Of a DNA stretch of 64,000 nt, positions 1 to 8,961 are shown piece after piece (within the stretch, counting starts at the first letter, position 1; each line of letters begins with the position of its first letter). A program made the position numbers and the translations under genes. The notes beneath the pieces were generated by a model. That model saw nothing but the letters and a program-made list of their open reading frames with translations. It made no database searches and had not been told where the DNA came from. Source of the DNA: Halobacillus campisalis (GTDB lineage Bacteria > Bacillota > Bacilli > Bacillales > Halobacillaceae); contig NZ_JAPVRC010000002.1 in NCBI RefSeq assembly GCF_030345335.1, forward strand, positions 62,001 through 126,000, in the 5' to 3' direction.

Positions 1-20
1 CCATACTCATTTTCAGTACA

Positions 21-980
21 CTATAGGGTGATGACCACATTACCGCTTTTGCGTCCTTTCTCCACATAGTTATGAGCTTCCCTGATCTGTTCGAGCGGGT
101 AAAACCTATCAATAACAGAATAAAACCTTCCTTGCTCAATAAGTTCATTCATAATGGTAAGGTCCTTTATTTTTTTGCTGGTTTCTCTTAAACCAGTAGC
201 AGCAAATTTTGCTTTCTTCCTACCGATTAGTTTAGTCCGTGCTATTGGCCATAAATTGGATGGTGTGGGCACAGTGGTGAGATATATTCCATTAAGTGTT
301 AATGATCGTACGCAACGAGAAAAAGAACTTTTACCCACGGCGTCAAAAATAACGTGATAGTGATTTTCTGTCTTAATAAAATCTTCTTTTGTATAATCGA
401 TAACATAATCGGCTCCAAGGCTTTTAACTAGATCTAGATTAGATGTGCTGCATACCCCCGTTACTTCAGCTCCATAGAGTTTGGCAAGTTGTATGGCCGT
501 AGTACCAACAGCTCCAGAGGCTCCAAGAATCAAAAGCTTTTGTCCCTTTTTGATATACCCAAGCTCGAGTAAAAAAGGAAGGGAGGTTAAGGCACCATTT
601 GGTATGGAGGCGGCTTGCGCATAGCTAATATTAGAAGGTTTCTTAACCAGGGCTGCGCTTTCTGGCATGCATTTATATTCGACATAAGTCCCTAATAAAC
701 GAAGTCCTGTATTTCCATAAATCTGATTTCCAACTTTAAAACGTTTGACAGACCTACCTATCGCTTCCACCTCACCAGCTAGATAGAAACCTAAGATATT
801 TCTCTTCGGTTTTCTGAACCCATTTAATCCTCGTGAAGCACGCATTCCCGGATCTTCGGATGCGACAGTTGTCGCATGAATTCTTATGAGAACTTCATAA
901 TCTTCTGGGATAGGTTTTTCCAACTCTTTCATTTCAAGAACATCGACATCCCCAAATCTTTCATAAACAATAGCTCTCAT
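21..980 (-). CDS. MDR-family NAD(P)H:quinone oxidoreductase / zinc-free alcohol dehydrogenase
   Basis: This is a medium-chain dehydrogenase/reductase of about 319 residues. The GroES-like half comes first and the nucleotide-binding half has GASGAVGTTAIQLAK at about residues 153-167. It lacks the Cys cluster of structural zinc, so it fits the quinone-reductase branch that uses NADPH; the substrate cannot be read from sequence. The frame is open further upstream, but ATG at 980 is preferred because AAAGGGGG lies just before it and the family's typical start (MRAIVYERFG) begins there. It stands alone, with decayed DNA upstream. The family call is sure and the substrate is unknown. Confidence 0.85.
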   Translation of the reverse strand: MRAIVYERFGDVDVLEMKELEKPIPEDYEVLIRIHATTVASEDPGMRASRGLNGFRKPKRNILGFYLAGEVEAIGRSVKRFKVGNQIYGNTGLRLLGTYVEYKCMPESAALVKKPSNISYAQAASIPNGALTSLPFLLELGYIKKGQKLLILGASGAVGTTAIQLAKLYGAEVTGVCSTSNLDLVKSLGADYVIDYTKEDFIKTENHYHVIFDAVGKSSFSRCVRSLTLNGIYLTTVPTPSNLWPIARTKLIGRKKAKFAATGLRETSKKIKDLTIMNELIEQGRFYSVIDRFYPLEQIREAHNYVEKGRKSGNVVITL

Positions 981-1302
981 TGATTTCCCCCTTTTCTGGC
1001 GTAGTAATAAATACCGAGCCCATAATAGGTCTGCTATCCTCTTGCCGATTGTGTTATCAACCATTTCATTGACTTTATTATCTTTATGATAGTAGGAGTA
1101 TGAAGTTTAAGCATTGACTTAAGTTAAGGGTGGCATCGAATAATATTTAGATATATCCATTCATAAGACAAAATCAATCTACATTAAAGTAAAGCCCTAT
1201 ACGTGAGAAACTACTTCTATTTGGGAAGCAATTATTAAAAAATACACTACCCCAAACGGTTAAAGAGCCGATTCTTTTATTCTGAAATTTAAATGATGGG
1301 TT

Positions 1303-1590
1303 TGATGACTGGATTATGACTGGATATTGATCATAAAGTATTAATACTTATAGTGTTTGTTCAATCTACTTTCTGAGATAAACCGTGTTATAACAAGGTT
1401 CTACAGGGGCTATTATAGTCTTTTTAACTAAGCGAGGGAATGGGCGGCATGATGTGATAGCCCCCAAAACCCTTTCAACATAGGGTTTGAGAACAATTTG
1501 ACTGGATTATGACTGGTTTTTAAAATCGTCCACTAAAACCTAAAAGCCTCTCAAGAGTTCATAAACTTTTGAGAGGCTTTTTTTAAAATA
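1303..1590 (+). repeat. Dispersed repeat, copy A (complete)
   Basis: About 290 bp in four blocks. Block 1 is the doubled motif TGACTGGATTATGACTGGAT near 1306 followed by TCATAAAGTATTAA. Block 2 is GGGCGGCATGATGTGATA near 1442. Block 3 is CATAGGGTTTGAGAAC followed by the same TGACTGGAT doublet near 1498. Block 4 is a GC-stem hairpin (CCTCTCAAGAGTT / AACTTTTGAGAGG) with a T run at 1544-1583. The same order of blocks recurs near 11.5, 13.9, 17.4 and (inverted) 33.8 kb. No ORF is conserved between copies. Confidence 0.8.
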
Positions 1591-1960
1591 GGTGACCAAT
1601 CATTTCTTTTTGGGAGGATTGAATGATAATAAAAATAAGCTAAAAGTGAAACAAAATAACCTATTAGGATTGAGGAAGACAGTGTTAGCTTTGCTCCAGC
1701 TTAAATAAGTTAGATAATTTTCGTTATTCCAAAATGTTCCCTATATAACAGACTTATACAGTACTGGTAAGTTGCATGTAGTTAGATGGTGAAATCGGTG
1801 GTATTCATTGGTGCAAACCGTGTCAGCAGTGGTGTGGTACGTATTGCTGGCTGTAAGCTTGTCATTTCAAATATGAGATTGAGTAACATGTTATTTAAGC
1901 GAGCGACCTTAGTTTCTTTGTATTTTAAAAAAGCTCTTATATGTAAAATCTAAGACACCA
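1591..1960. other. Non-coding stretch, no recognised feature
   Basis: About 370 bp between repeat copy A and the mqo terminator. I see no ORF of useful length, no tRNA-like fold and no riboswitch that I recognise. It is probably decayed sequence. Confidence 0.4.
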
Positions 1961-2008
1961 AAAATAAACGAAGCATCGTGGGCCATATGGCGCATCAATG
2001 CTTCGTTG
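1961..2008 (-). terminator. Rho-independent terminator of mqo
   Basis: On the minus strand, arms AACGAAGCAT and ATGCTTCGTT pair and are followed by TTTATTTTT, about 30 bp after the mqo stop codon. Confidence 0.8.
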
Positions 2009-2039
2009 TTTAGGCATTCTGTGATTATGCCGGTTTGAT

Positions 2040-3536
2040 TTATCTTGCAGGCTCCATCAATCCAAGGGTGCGTGAGGTAGAATCATGAACCATATCAAGC
2101 AGCTCAGGATTATCCTCAAGGGACTTACCGTAGGAAGGAAGGATTTCTTTCAGCTTCGGCTCCCATGAATCAAGACACCCGGGGAAGCACTTGTGTAAGA
2201 CCTCCAGCATAATCGAAACGGAAACCGACGCACCTGGCGATTCGCCAAGCAGTGCCGCCATTGAACGATCGTTAGCGTGAATCAATTTCGTGCCAAACTG
2301 GAGAGCTCCTCGGCCACCTTCTTCTGTATCCTCAATCAATTGTACGCGCTGTCCAGCTACGAGCAGGTCCCAGTCTTCATTTGAAGCGTTCGGAACAAAA
2401 TTCCGAAGCTCCTCCATTCGATCCTCTTTGGACATAGTTAGCTGCTGCACCAAATATTTGAGCAGGGGTGTATTCTTTGTGCCTGCTGCGAGCATCGTCA
2501 AAATATTCGTAGGCTTCACCGAGCCAAACAGATCCATCGGTGAACCGGTCTTCAAAAATTTTGGCGTAAACCCGGCGAAAGGTCCGTATAAGAGCATATT
2601 TTCACCTTCAATATGGCGACGGTCCAGGTGCGGTACGGTCATAGGCGGGGTGCCAGTTGGTTCTTTTCCATAAACTTTGGAATGGTGCTGTTCAACCACT
2701 TCCGGATTGTCACAGACGAGGAATTGACCGCTAATCGGAAATCCTCCTATGTGTTTGCTTTCGGGGATCCCTGTTTTTTGCAGTAATGGCAGGGCGTTGC
2801 CCCCGGCACCGATAAAGGCGAAGGAAGACGTATGCTCCTCGAGTGTTCCTTTTTTAAGGTTTTGTACCTGGACTTCCCATGAGCCGTCTTCCCTTTGTTT
2901 CATATCATCTACCGAATGATTGTACCGGATCTCGACATTGTCTTGCTTTTCTAAGTTCTTCAGCATTTGACGTGTCAATTCTCCAAAATTAACATCTGTT
3001 CCATGATCGACTTTCGTTGCCGCGATCGGTTCTTCGGAGGAACGCCCCTCCATCATTAAAGGAATCCATTCCTTTATTTGATCAGGATCGTAGGAAAACT
3101 CCATCCCTTGAAACTGAGGATGGTTACCCAGAGCATCAAACCGCTTTTTCAAAAATTCCACGTGATCTTCTCCGTAAACAAAGCTGATATGAGGCAAGGG
3201 GCGGATAAACGCCTCGGGACTTTGAAGATCACCCTGCTTGACCAGGTACGACCAGAGCTGTCTGGAAATTTGGAATTGTTCATTAATTTCCACCGCCCGT
3301 CTAATGTCAAGAGATCCGTCCGGCTGTTCAGGGGTATAGTTCAGCTCACAGAGAGCCGCGTGTCCGGTTCCGGCATTATTCCATTCATTTGAACTTTCTT
3401 GTCCGGCGGAGTCGAGTTTCTCGAATAAGGTGATATGCCATTCCGGCTCTAATTTTTTCAGGAGCGTAGCTAATGTCGCGCTCACGACGCCAGCACCGAC
3501 AAGGATCACGTCGGTCGTTGTATGGTTATTATTCAT
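2040..3536 (-). CDS. mqo: Malate:quinone oxidoreductase
   Basis: A 498-residue FAD enzyme that oxidises L-malate to oxaloacetate and passes electrons to membrane quinone, acting as a peripheral membrane step of the TCA cycle. The N-terminal dinucleotide fold [13 protein letters not shown] (residues 10-22), the [21 protein letters not shown] region and the C-terminal [11 protein letters not shown] block are typical of Mqo, and the length is normal. ATG at 3536 follows AGGAGGAAGAAC. It is followed by its own terminator. Family and function are secure by resemblance. Confidence 0.95.
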   Translation of the reverse strand: MNNNHTTTDVILVGAGVVSATLATLLKKLEPEWHITLFEKLDSAGQESSNEWNNAGTGHAALCELNYTPEQPDGSLDIRRAVEINEQFQISRQLWSYLVKQGDLQSPEAFIRPLPHISFVYGEDHVEFLKKRFDALGNHPQFQGMEFSYDPDQIKEWIPLMMEGRSSEEPIAATKVDHGTDVNFGELTRQMLKNLEKQDNVEIRYNHSVDDMKQREDGSWEVQVQNLKKGTLEEHTSSFAFIGAGGNALPLLQKTGIPESKHIGGFPISGQFLVCDNPEVVEQHHSKVYGKEPTGTPPMTVPHLDRRHIEGENMLLYGPFAGFTPKFLKTGSPMDLFGSVKPTNILTMLAAGTKNTPLLKYLVQQLTMSKEDRMEELRNFVPNASNEDWDLLVAGQRVQLIEDTEEGGRGALQFGTKLIHANDRSMAALLGESPGASVSVSIMLEVLHKCFPGCLDSWEPKLKEILPSYGKSLEDNPELLDMVHDSTSRTLGLMEPAR

Positions 3537-3636
3537 GTTCTTCCTCCTACTTATTGATTAAACAGGCAGTGACTGTACTGTATAAGAAGGTCTGTTCACT
3601 AGAGGAAACAAGTGAACAGACAATTTATATTAAGAT

Positions 3637-4941
3637 TTATTTGTTTATTTCTTTATAAATAGAACTACCTGAAGTACCGTAACGCTCTTCCTGAATTTGC
3701 TCTAACGATTTACCTCGAGTTTCCGGTGCAAGGGCTAAGCCCACTACCATATGAATAACTAAGAATGTGATCATCACAATACCAGCTGTTTGGAAGCCGA
3801 GTGTGTTTATCATAAGAGGGATAACTAAAGAAATTAACCCAACAAGTACTCGAGCCGTGCAAAATAGAAAACCCTGAGCAGCTGCTCGATATTTCGTATG
3901 AAATAATTCTGCAGACCACAAACCGTAAAAAGCTTGAGCTCCAAACCCTGCAGCTAGCCCCCATAATATAACAAAGGCAAGGAGTTCTGCAGTTCCCATT
4001 CCTCCAAAAGATAAAATAACCCAGGCGACAATACCCATAACAGCACTCACACCAAAAATTAATTTACGGTTAACTTTATCTCCAAATTTAATAAAGATTA
4101 AATACGTTGAAATTACAGTCAATATCCATAAGAAGGCCTGTAAAAGGTTTGCTTGTGCTGCAGATAATCCCCCGACCGTTTCATAAATATAAGGCATGAA
4201 ATACCCCATCACACCTGCCACCATATTCCAAAAAGCATATACACCTACTAGAAGTGTAATTGCATGGAGATTTGATCGGTTCGTAAATAGTTCCTTAATA
4301 TTTTCTTTATTAAATATCCCGATTTGTTTTTTCCCTGAATTTTTCTTTTGCTGTTCTTCCCAAATTGTAGATTCTTCAATTTTACGCTGAAATAGCCAGG
4401 TGAAGAATGCAATTAGGAAAAGCTGAAAAAAGATAATGCGACTTCCTAATAATCCTAAGGGTGCCAAAGCGACTGATAATAATAAAACTACGGCTGGACC
4501 CATAGACCAGGCAAATTGTCCCCAGCCAACTCTAGCCGCTCGCTCTTTTTCTGGAGCTTCTTCGGCGATGTATGTCCAGGATGGTGGAATACCTGCTCCT
4601 ACAGATACTCCTGTAACAACGTATCCAATTAAGAGCATCGGAAAGTTGAAAGAAAAGGTAATCACGAGAATACCTGCCATGTAGACAAGTAGATTATACT
4701 TATAAATAAATTTTCTGCCATAGCGGTCAACGAGAAACCCGCTTATTAAAGCACCGACAGCAGCCCCGAAACCGTTAGCACTAAGTGCACCTAAAAGTCC
4801 GACAGTAGCATTTGTCAATCCAAGATATTGTACCCATAGCGTTAGACCAGCGGCACCTGCAACAATAGATCCAGCTTCTAGATAGTTTGACATAGAAACC
4901 GATAATGTGGCAGCTAAACTGCCTCTTTTAACTTTTTTCAA
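3637..4941 (-). CDS. MFS sugar-porter-type transporter, candidate L-rhamnose permease
   Basis: A 434-residue membrane protein with a 12-helix MFS pattern. The sugar-porter marks are visible: DRYGRK at residues 72-77 between helices 2 and 3, and PETRGKS near the C-terminus. The start is TTG at 4941 with GAGAGG upstream; the ATGs just before it run into a stop. It is transcribed divergently from the rhamnose operon and shares the AAACAAA-rich 320-bp control region, so rhamnose or a related 6-deoxy-sugar is the likely substrate. That substrate is an inference from position only; there is no ABC rhamnose importer in the operon, which agrees with it. Confidence 0.8.
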   Translation of the reverse strand: MKKVKRGSLAATLSVSMSNYLEAGSIVAGAAGLTLWVQYLGLTNATVGLLGALSANGFGAAVGALISGFLVDRYGRKFIYKYNLLVYMAGILVITFSFNFPMLLIGYVVTGVSVGAGIPPSWTYIAEEAPEKERAARVGWGQFAWSMGPAVVLLLSVALAPLGLLGSRIIFFQLFLIAFFTWLFQRKIEESTIWEEQQKKNSGKKQIGIFNKENIKELFTNRSNLHAITLLVGVYAFWNMVAGVMGYFMPYIYETVGGLSAAQANLLQAFLWILTVISTYLIFIKFGDKVNRKLIFGVSAVMGIVAWVILSFGGMGTAELLAFVILWGLAAGFGAQAFYGLWSAELFHTKYRAAAQGFLFCTARVLVGLISLVIPLMINTLGFQTAGIVMITFLVIHMVVGLALAPETRGKSLEQIQEERYGTSGSSIYKEINK

Positions 4942-5261
4942 ATATCATCATCCTCTCTTTATAGTAGTAAAGGTAAAAAAGACTTTCCAAATAAACTTTT
5001 ATTTATGTTTGTTTTATAGTTTATTTGTTTTTGTTATTAATATTGTAAGTGTTTACATTTATAAAAGTCAATGCAAAAAGCGAGAAAAAAGTATAGTTTT
5101 AATAATGTTTATTACAAGTTCGTTTAAGTTTAACCCTTGATTTAATAAGGTTTAAAAGGAATTTGATCAGAAAAAAACAAAAAAATATATATACAAAACA
5201 ATTCAAAAATAAAACAACATATGATAAGATGGATACATAAAAATAAAATGGAGGATTGCAT
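4942..5261. promoter_or_regulatory. Divergent control region of MFS gene and rhamnose operon
   Basis: An AT-rich 320-bp intergenic region with no ORF. It contains several AAACAA/TTTGTTT motifs on both sides (for example near 5005-5035 and 5176-5220), the kind of short repeats bound by DeoR-type repressors; the operon encodes such a regulator. The ribosome site TGGAGGA at 5249-5255 precedes the aldolase ATG at 5262. Confidence 0.5.
5044..5057. promoter_or_regulatory. cre-like CcpA site
   Basis: TGTAAGTGTTTACA is nearly palindromic and differs from the cre consensus TGWAANCGNTNWCA only at position 7. It lies between the divergent MFS and rhamnose genes, so catabolite control of both is plausible. 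Confidence 0.5.
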
Positions 5262-7331
5262 ATGGCGGAATATTTGTGGGATAAAAATGAAGCAGATACA
5301 TTGAATGAAGGAATTGAAGAACTAGTTTATAGGTCTAACTTGTTAGGAGCGGATCGTTCGGTAGCAAATTTTGGTGGAGGTAATACTTCTATGAAAACCA
5401 CTGAAACCAATTTTAAAGGGGAAAAAATTGATGTCATGTGGGTGAAGGGCAGTGGCTCGGACCTTGCCACAATGGGAGAGAAGCATTTTACAGGCTTAAA
5501 AGTGGATGATATTAACCCATTAATAGAAAGAGAGGAAATGAGCGATGAAGATATGGTTAAATATCTCTCTCACTGTATGATTGACAGTACTCACCCTCGT
5601 TCTTCTATTGAAACGCTGTTGCATGCTTTCTTACCTTTTAAACATGTCGACCATACACATCCGGATGCTATCATCAGCGTATGCTGTGCGGACAATGGTA
5701 AAGAAATAGCCAAAGAGATTTTCGGAGATCGTTTCGTTTGGGTTCCATATGTTCGACCTGGATTCAAGCTTTCAAAAATAATCGCAGAAGGGGTCCAACA
5801 AAACCCACAGGCTGATCTAGTATTAATGGAAAAACATGGACTTGTTACATGGGGAGAAACCTCCCAAGAGAGCTATAATAAGACAATTGAGGTGATTCAG
5901 GAAGCTGAGAATTACATCCAACAAAAGCAAGAAGATACAAAGAATTTCGGTGGTCAAAAGGTTGAAGGATTAAGACAAGATGAGCGTGAGGTGATCTTGA
6001 GTGAAGTTCTGCCTGTCATTCGAGGAGCGGTCAGTGAAGATGAAAAAATGCTACTGACATATGCAGATGATAAGGAAGTGCTGGAATTTGTAAACAGTGT
6101 AGATGCGAAGTCGCTCTCACAAGTAGGAGCTGCTTGTCCAGATCATCTAGTACACACGAAAAGAGTTCCATTGTTCATTGAATGGGATCCTAAAAAGGAC
6201 AGTAAGTTAAAATTGATACAATTAATTAAGAGTGGGATTACGAATTTCAAAGATGAATACAAGCAATATTTTGAAGCTAATCAAAATCCAGGTGATGAAA
6301 TCTTTGACCCTTCTCCTCGTGTGATTTTAATTCCGGGTGTCGGGATGGTCAATACAGGTAAAAGCTTGAAAATGGCTAAAGTGAGTGGTGACTTATATCA
6401 CCGGGCCATTGCGGTAATGAAGGGAAGTACGACTTTGGGTAATTTTATATCCCTCAATGAAAGTGAATCGTATAGCATCGAGTATTGGCCGCTGGAATTA
6501 TATAAACTCAGTCTTGCCCCTGCAGAAGCAGAGTTTTCTCGTAAGGTTGCGTTGGTTACTGGGGGTGCTGGTGGTATCGGTGGTGCAACCTGTGAACATT
6601 TTGCGAGAGACGGCGCCCATGTGGTTGTCGCGGATATTAATTTAGAAGGTGCCCAAAAGGTAGCTCAAGGGTTAGAAGAAAAATATGGGACTGGCCGGGC
6701 TGCAGCCATTAAAATGGATGTGACGAAAGAGGAAGAAGTGACGGAAGCTGTACGTCAAACTGTATTACAATATGGTGGCCTTGATATTATAGTCAATAAT
6801 GCCGGATTAGCAAGTTCAAGCCCGTTTGAAGATACAACTGTAGATAAATGGGATCTAAATATGAATGTATTAGTTAAAGGCTATTTTTTAGTTGCACGTG
6901 AAGCCTTCAAGCTTATGAAGGAACAGGGAATCGGCGGAAATATGGTATTTGTCGGATCGAAAAATTCTGTGTATGCAGGTAAAAATGCTGCCGCCTACAG
7001 TACGGCCAAAGCGGCAGAGGTTCATCTGGCTCGCACGATTGCTGCAGATGGGGGAGCATACGGAATTCGAGTCAATTCTGTTCTTCCAGATGCGGTCATT
7101 CAAGGTTCAGCTATTTGGGACTCAAAATGGAAAGAGGAACGAGCGGCTTCTTACGGGATAGAACCAGATCAACTGGAAGAGCATTATCGTAAACGGACAA
7201 TCTTAAATGTGAATATTCTCCCGAGTGACATCGCAGAGTCTATTGCTTTTTTTGCATCATCGAAAGCAGAAAAAACTACAGGATGTATGATTACCGTAGA
7301 TGGCGGTGTCCCAGCGGCATTTACGCGATAA
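5262..7331 (+). CDS. rhaEW: Bifunctional rhamnulose-1-phosphate aldolase / L-lactaldehyde dehydrogenase
   Basis: A 689-residue fusion. Residues 1 to about 425 are a class II aldolase that splits L-rhamnulose-1-phosphate to dihydroxyacetone phosphate and L-lactaldehyde; the VDHTHPDA stretch supplies metal-binding His residues. The rest is a short-chain dehydrogenase with TGGAGGIGG near residue 433 and Tyr-x3-Lys (YSTAK) near 578, which would oxidise lactaldehyde. The frame opens at a TTG six bases earlier, but ATG 5262 has TGGAGGA at correct distance. First gene of the rhamnose operon. The fusion is the usual bacillar arrangement (B. subtilis YuxG type). Confidence 0.92.
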   Translation: MAEYLWDKNEADTLNEGIEELVYRSNLLGADRSVANFGGGNTSMKTTETNFKGEKIDVMWVKGSGSDLATMGEKHFTGLKVDDINPLIEREEMSDEDMVKYLSHCMIDSTHPRSSIETLLHAFLPFKHVDHTHPDAIISVCCADNGKEIAKEIFGDRFVWVPYVRPGFKLSKIIAEGVQQNPQADLVLMEKHGLVTWGETSQESYNKTIEVIQEAENYIQQKQEDTKNFGGQKVEGLRQDEREVILSEVLPVIRGAVSEDEKMLLTYADDKEVLEFVNSVDAKSLSQVGAACPDHLVHTKRVPLFIEWDPKKDSKLKLIQLIKSGITNFKDEYKQYFEANQNPGDEIFDPSPRVILIPGVGMVNTGKSLKMAKVSGDLYHRAIAVMKGSTTLGNFISLNESESYSIEYWPLELYKLSLAPAEAEFSRKVALVTGGAGGIGGATCEHFARDGAHVVVADINLEGAQKVAQGLEEKYGTGRAAAIKMDVTKEEEVTEAVRQTVLQYGGLDIIVNNAGLASSSPFEDTTVDKWDLNMNVLVKGYFLVAREAFKLMKEQGIGGNMVFVGSKNSVYAGKNAAAYSTAKAAEVHLARTIAADGGAYGIRVNSVLPDAVIQGSAIWDSKWKEERAASYGIEPDQLEEHYRKRTILNVNILPSDIAESIAFFASSKAEKTTGCMITVDGGVPAAFTR

Positions 7332-7345
7332 AAGGAGGAATCATT

Positions 7346-7711
7346 TTGGAAATCGGAAGAAAAGCATGGATCATTCCTGATGCTTATACCCCGCCGGAAA
7401 GTTCGGGGAAATTGGAAAGCCATGAAGCTATTTGTATATTGAACAGAAACGATCAAGCCGCACATCTTTCTATTCATTTATATTTTGAAGACCGAGAACC
7501 CATTGAACACATTGAATATGTAATACAAGGTAAACGAACAAAACACCTGAAGACGGATTCCCTGCATAAGGACGGGGAATCTGTTCCCAAGGGTATACCA
7601 TATGCGATTGAAGTAAATAGCGACCTTCCAATTGTGGTTCAATACAGCAGGTTGGATGCGACCCAATCTGAAAACGCTTTAATGACAACGTTGGGCTTTG
7701 CGCAAGATTAA
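7346..7711 (+). CDS. Sensory-rhodopsin-transducer-like (ASRT-fold) protein in rhamnose operon
   Basis: A 121-residue protein resembling the soluble transducer of Anabaena sensory rhodopsin. The shared landmarks are GRKAWIIPDAYTPP at the start, SHEAICILN, the KRTKHL strand, and a C-terminal LPIVVQYSRLDATQSENAL region. There is no rhodopsin gene nearby. Family knowledge places such domains as small-molecule (possibly sugar) binding sandwich proteins often near carbohydrate genes. TTG at 7346 is chosen because AAAGGAGG sits just upstream and the longer frame would overlap rhaEW. Only 14 bp separate it from rhaEW and 29 bp from rhaI, so it is in the operon. A role in sensing or handling a rhamnose intermediate is inference. 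Confidence 0.8.
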   Translation: MEIGRKAWIIPDAYTPPESSGKLESHEAICILNRNDQAAHLSIHLYFEDREPIEHIEYVIQGKRTKHLKTDSLHKDGESVPKGIPYAIEVNSDLPIVVQYSRLDATQSENALMTTLGFAQD

Positions 7712-7740
7712 GAGACTAAAACCATAGGAGAGGTGAGAGA

Positions 7741-8961
7741 ATGTCTGATCAAATCTACCAAATATTCGAACAGCAGCAAAAAGAACGCGGGGTCGACGTG
7801 GAAGAGGTAAAGTTAAGGATCAAACAATTAAATATAGAAACTCCTTCCTGGGGATATGGAGATTCCGGCACGAGATTTAAAGTTTTCCAGCAAGAAGGAG
7901 TACCGCGCGACCCGTTTGAAAAAATTGAAGATGCGGCACAGGTCCATAAATACACCGGCAACAGTCCGGGGGTTGCCATCCATATTCCGTGGGATAAAGT
8001 AGATAATTACGAAGAATTGAAACAGCATGCAAAAGAACATGAAGTTCATCTTGGAGCGGTCAATCCGAATTTATTTCAGCACGATGATTATAAGTTCGGC
8101 AGTGTCACGAATGCTGATCCAGCAATTCGGCGTAAGGCGACGGAACACTTACTAGAATGTGTAGACATTGCGAGAACAGTAGAGTCAAAAAATCTAAGCT
8201 TATGGTTCGCTGATGGAACGAATTATCCTGGGCAGGGCGATCTTAGAAAGCGCAAGCACTGGATGGAAGAATGTCTGCGTGAAATGTATCTGGCCATGGA
8301 TGAAGATATGCGCATGCTGATAGAGTACAAATTCTTTGAGCCCGCTTTTTATCATACAGAACTAGCGGATTGGGGAATGGCCTACAATATGGCTCAAAAG
8401 CTTGGACCAAAAGCGGAAGTTTTAGTTGATACCGGTCATCATCCACAAGGGACGAACATTGAACATATTGTGGCTTATCTATTAGATGAACAGCGTCTCG
8501 GGGGCTTTCACTTCAACAGCCGGAAGTATGCGGATGATGATTTGATTGCGGCTGCTCATAACCCCTATGAATTGTTTTTAATATTTTATCAAATTGTTCA
8601 AGCACAAAAAGACAGAAGTCACGGCATAAGAAATAATGCCGAGAACATCGCTTATATGCTTGACCAATGTCACAACTTAGAACCGAAAATTCCGGCCATG
8701 ATCCGTTCCATTACTAATGTACAAACCCTATACGCGAAGGCTCTTCTTATTAATTTAGAAGAGGTTAACGAAGCTCAGGAAAAAAACGATATCTTATGCG
8801 CTGAGCATGCGGTTCGAAAAGCTTTTGAGTTTGACGTCACTCCGCTCTTACGTGTGATGAGGGAAGAATCAGGTTTACCCGTAGATCCAATGCAGGCTTA
8901 TTTAAATAGCGGTTATGGAGAAAAGATTCTCTCCCGTGGTAAGGGCGGTGCAAGTTGGTGA
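7741..8961 (+). CDS. rhaI: L-rhamnose isomerase (RhaI type)
   Basis: A 406-residue xylose-isomerase-like TIM barrel that interconverts L-rhamnose and L-rhamnulose. Metal-site landmarks are EYKFFEPAFYHTE and VDTGHHPQGTNIEH, and HFNSRKYADDD follows. It matches the Pseudomonas stutzeri/Bacillus RhaI type and not the E. coli RhaA type. ATG 7741 has GGAGAGG upstream. Its stop overlaps the start of the kinase gene, which implies coupled translation. Confidence 0.93.
   Translation: MSDQIYQIFEQQQKERGVDVEEVKLRIKQLNIETPSWGYGDSGTRFKVFQQEGVPRDPFEKIEDAAQVHKYTGNSPGVAIHIPWDKVDNYEELKQHAKEHEVHLGAVNPNLFQHDDYKFGSVTNADPAIRRKATEHLLECVDIARTVESKNLSLWFADGTNYPGQGDLRKRKHWMEECLREMYLAMDEDMRMLIEYKFFEPAFYHTELADWGMAYNMAQKLGPKAEVLVDTGHHPQGTNIEHIVAYLLDEQRLGGFHFNSRKYADDDLIAAAHNPYELFLIFYQIVQAQKDRSHGIRNNAENIAYMLDQCHNLEPKIPAMIRSITNVQTLYAKALLINLEEVNEAQEKNDILCAEHAVRKAFEFDVTPLLRVMREESGLPVDPMQAYLNSGYGEKILSRGKGGASW

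Noticed and set aside
1591-1960. Riboswitch or structured RNA upstream of the mqo terminator
   Set aside because: No recognised conserved core, and no downstream gene in the right orientation.
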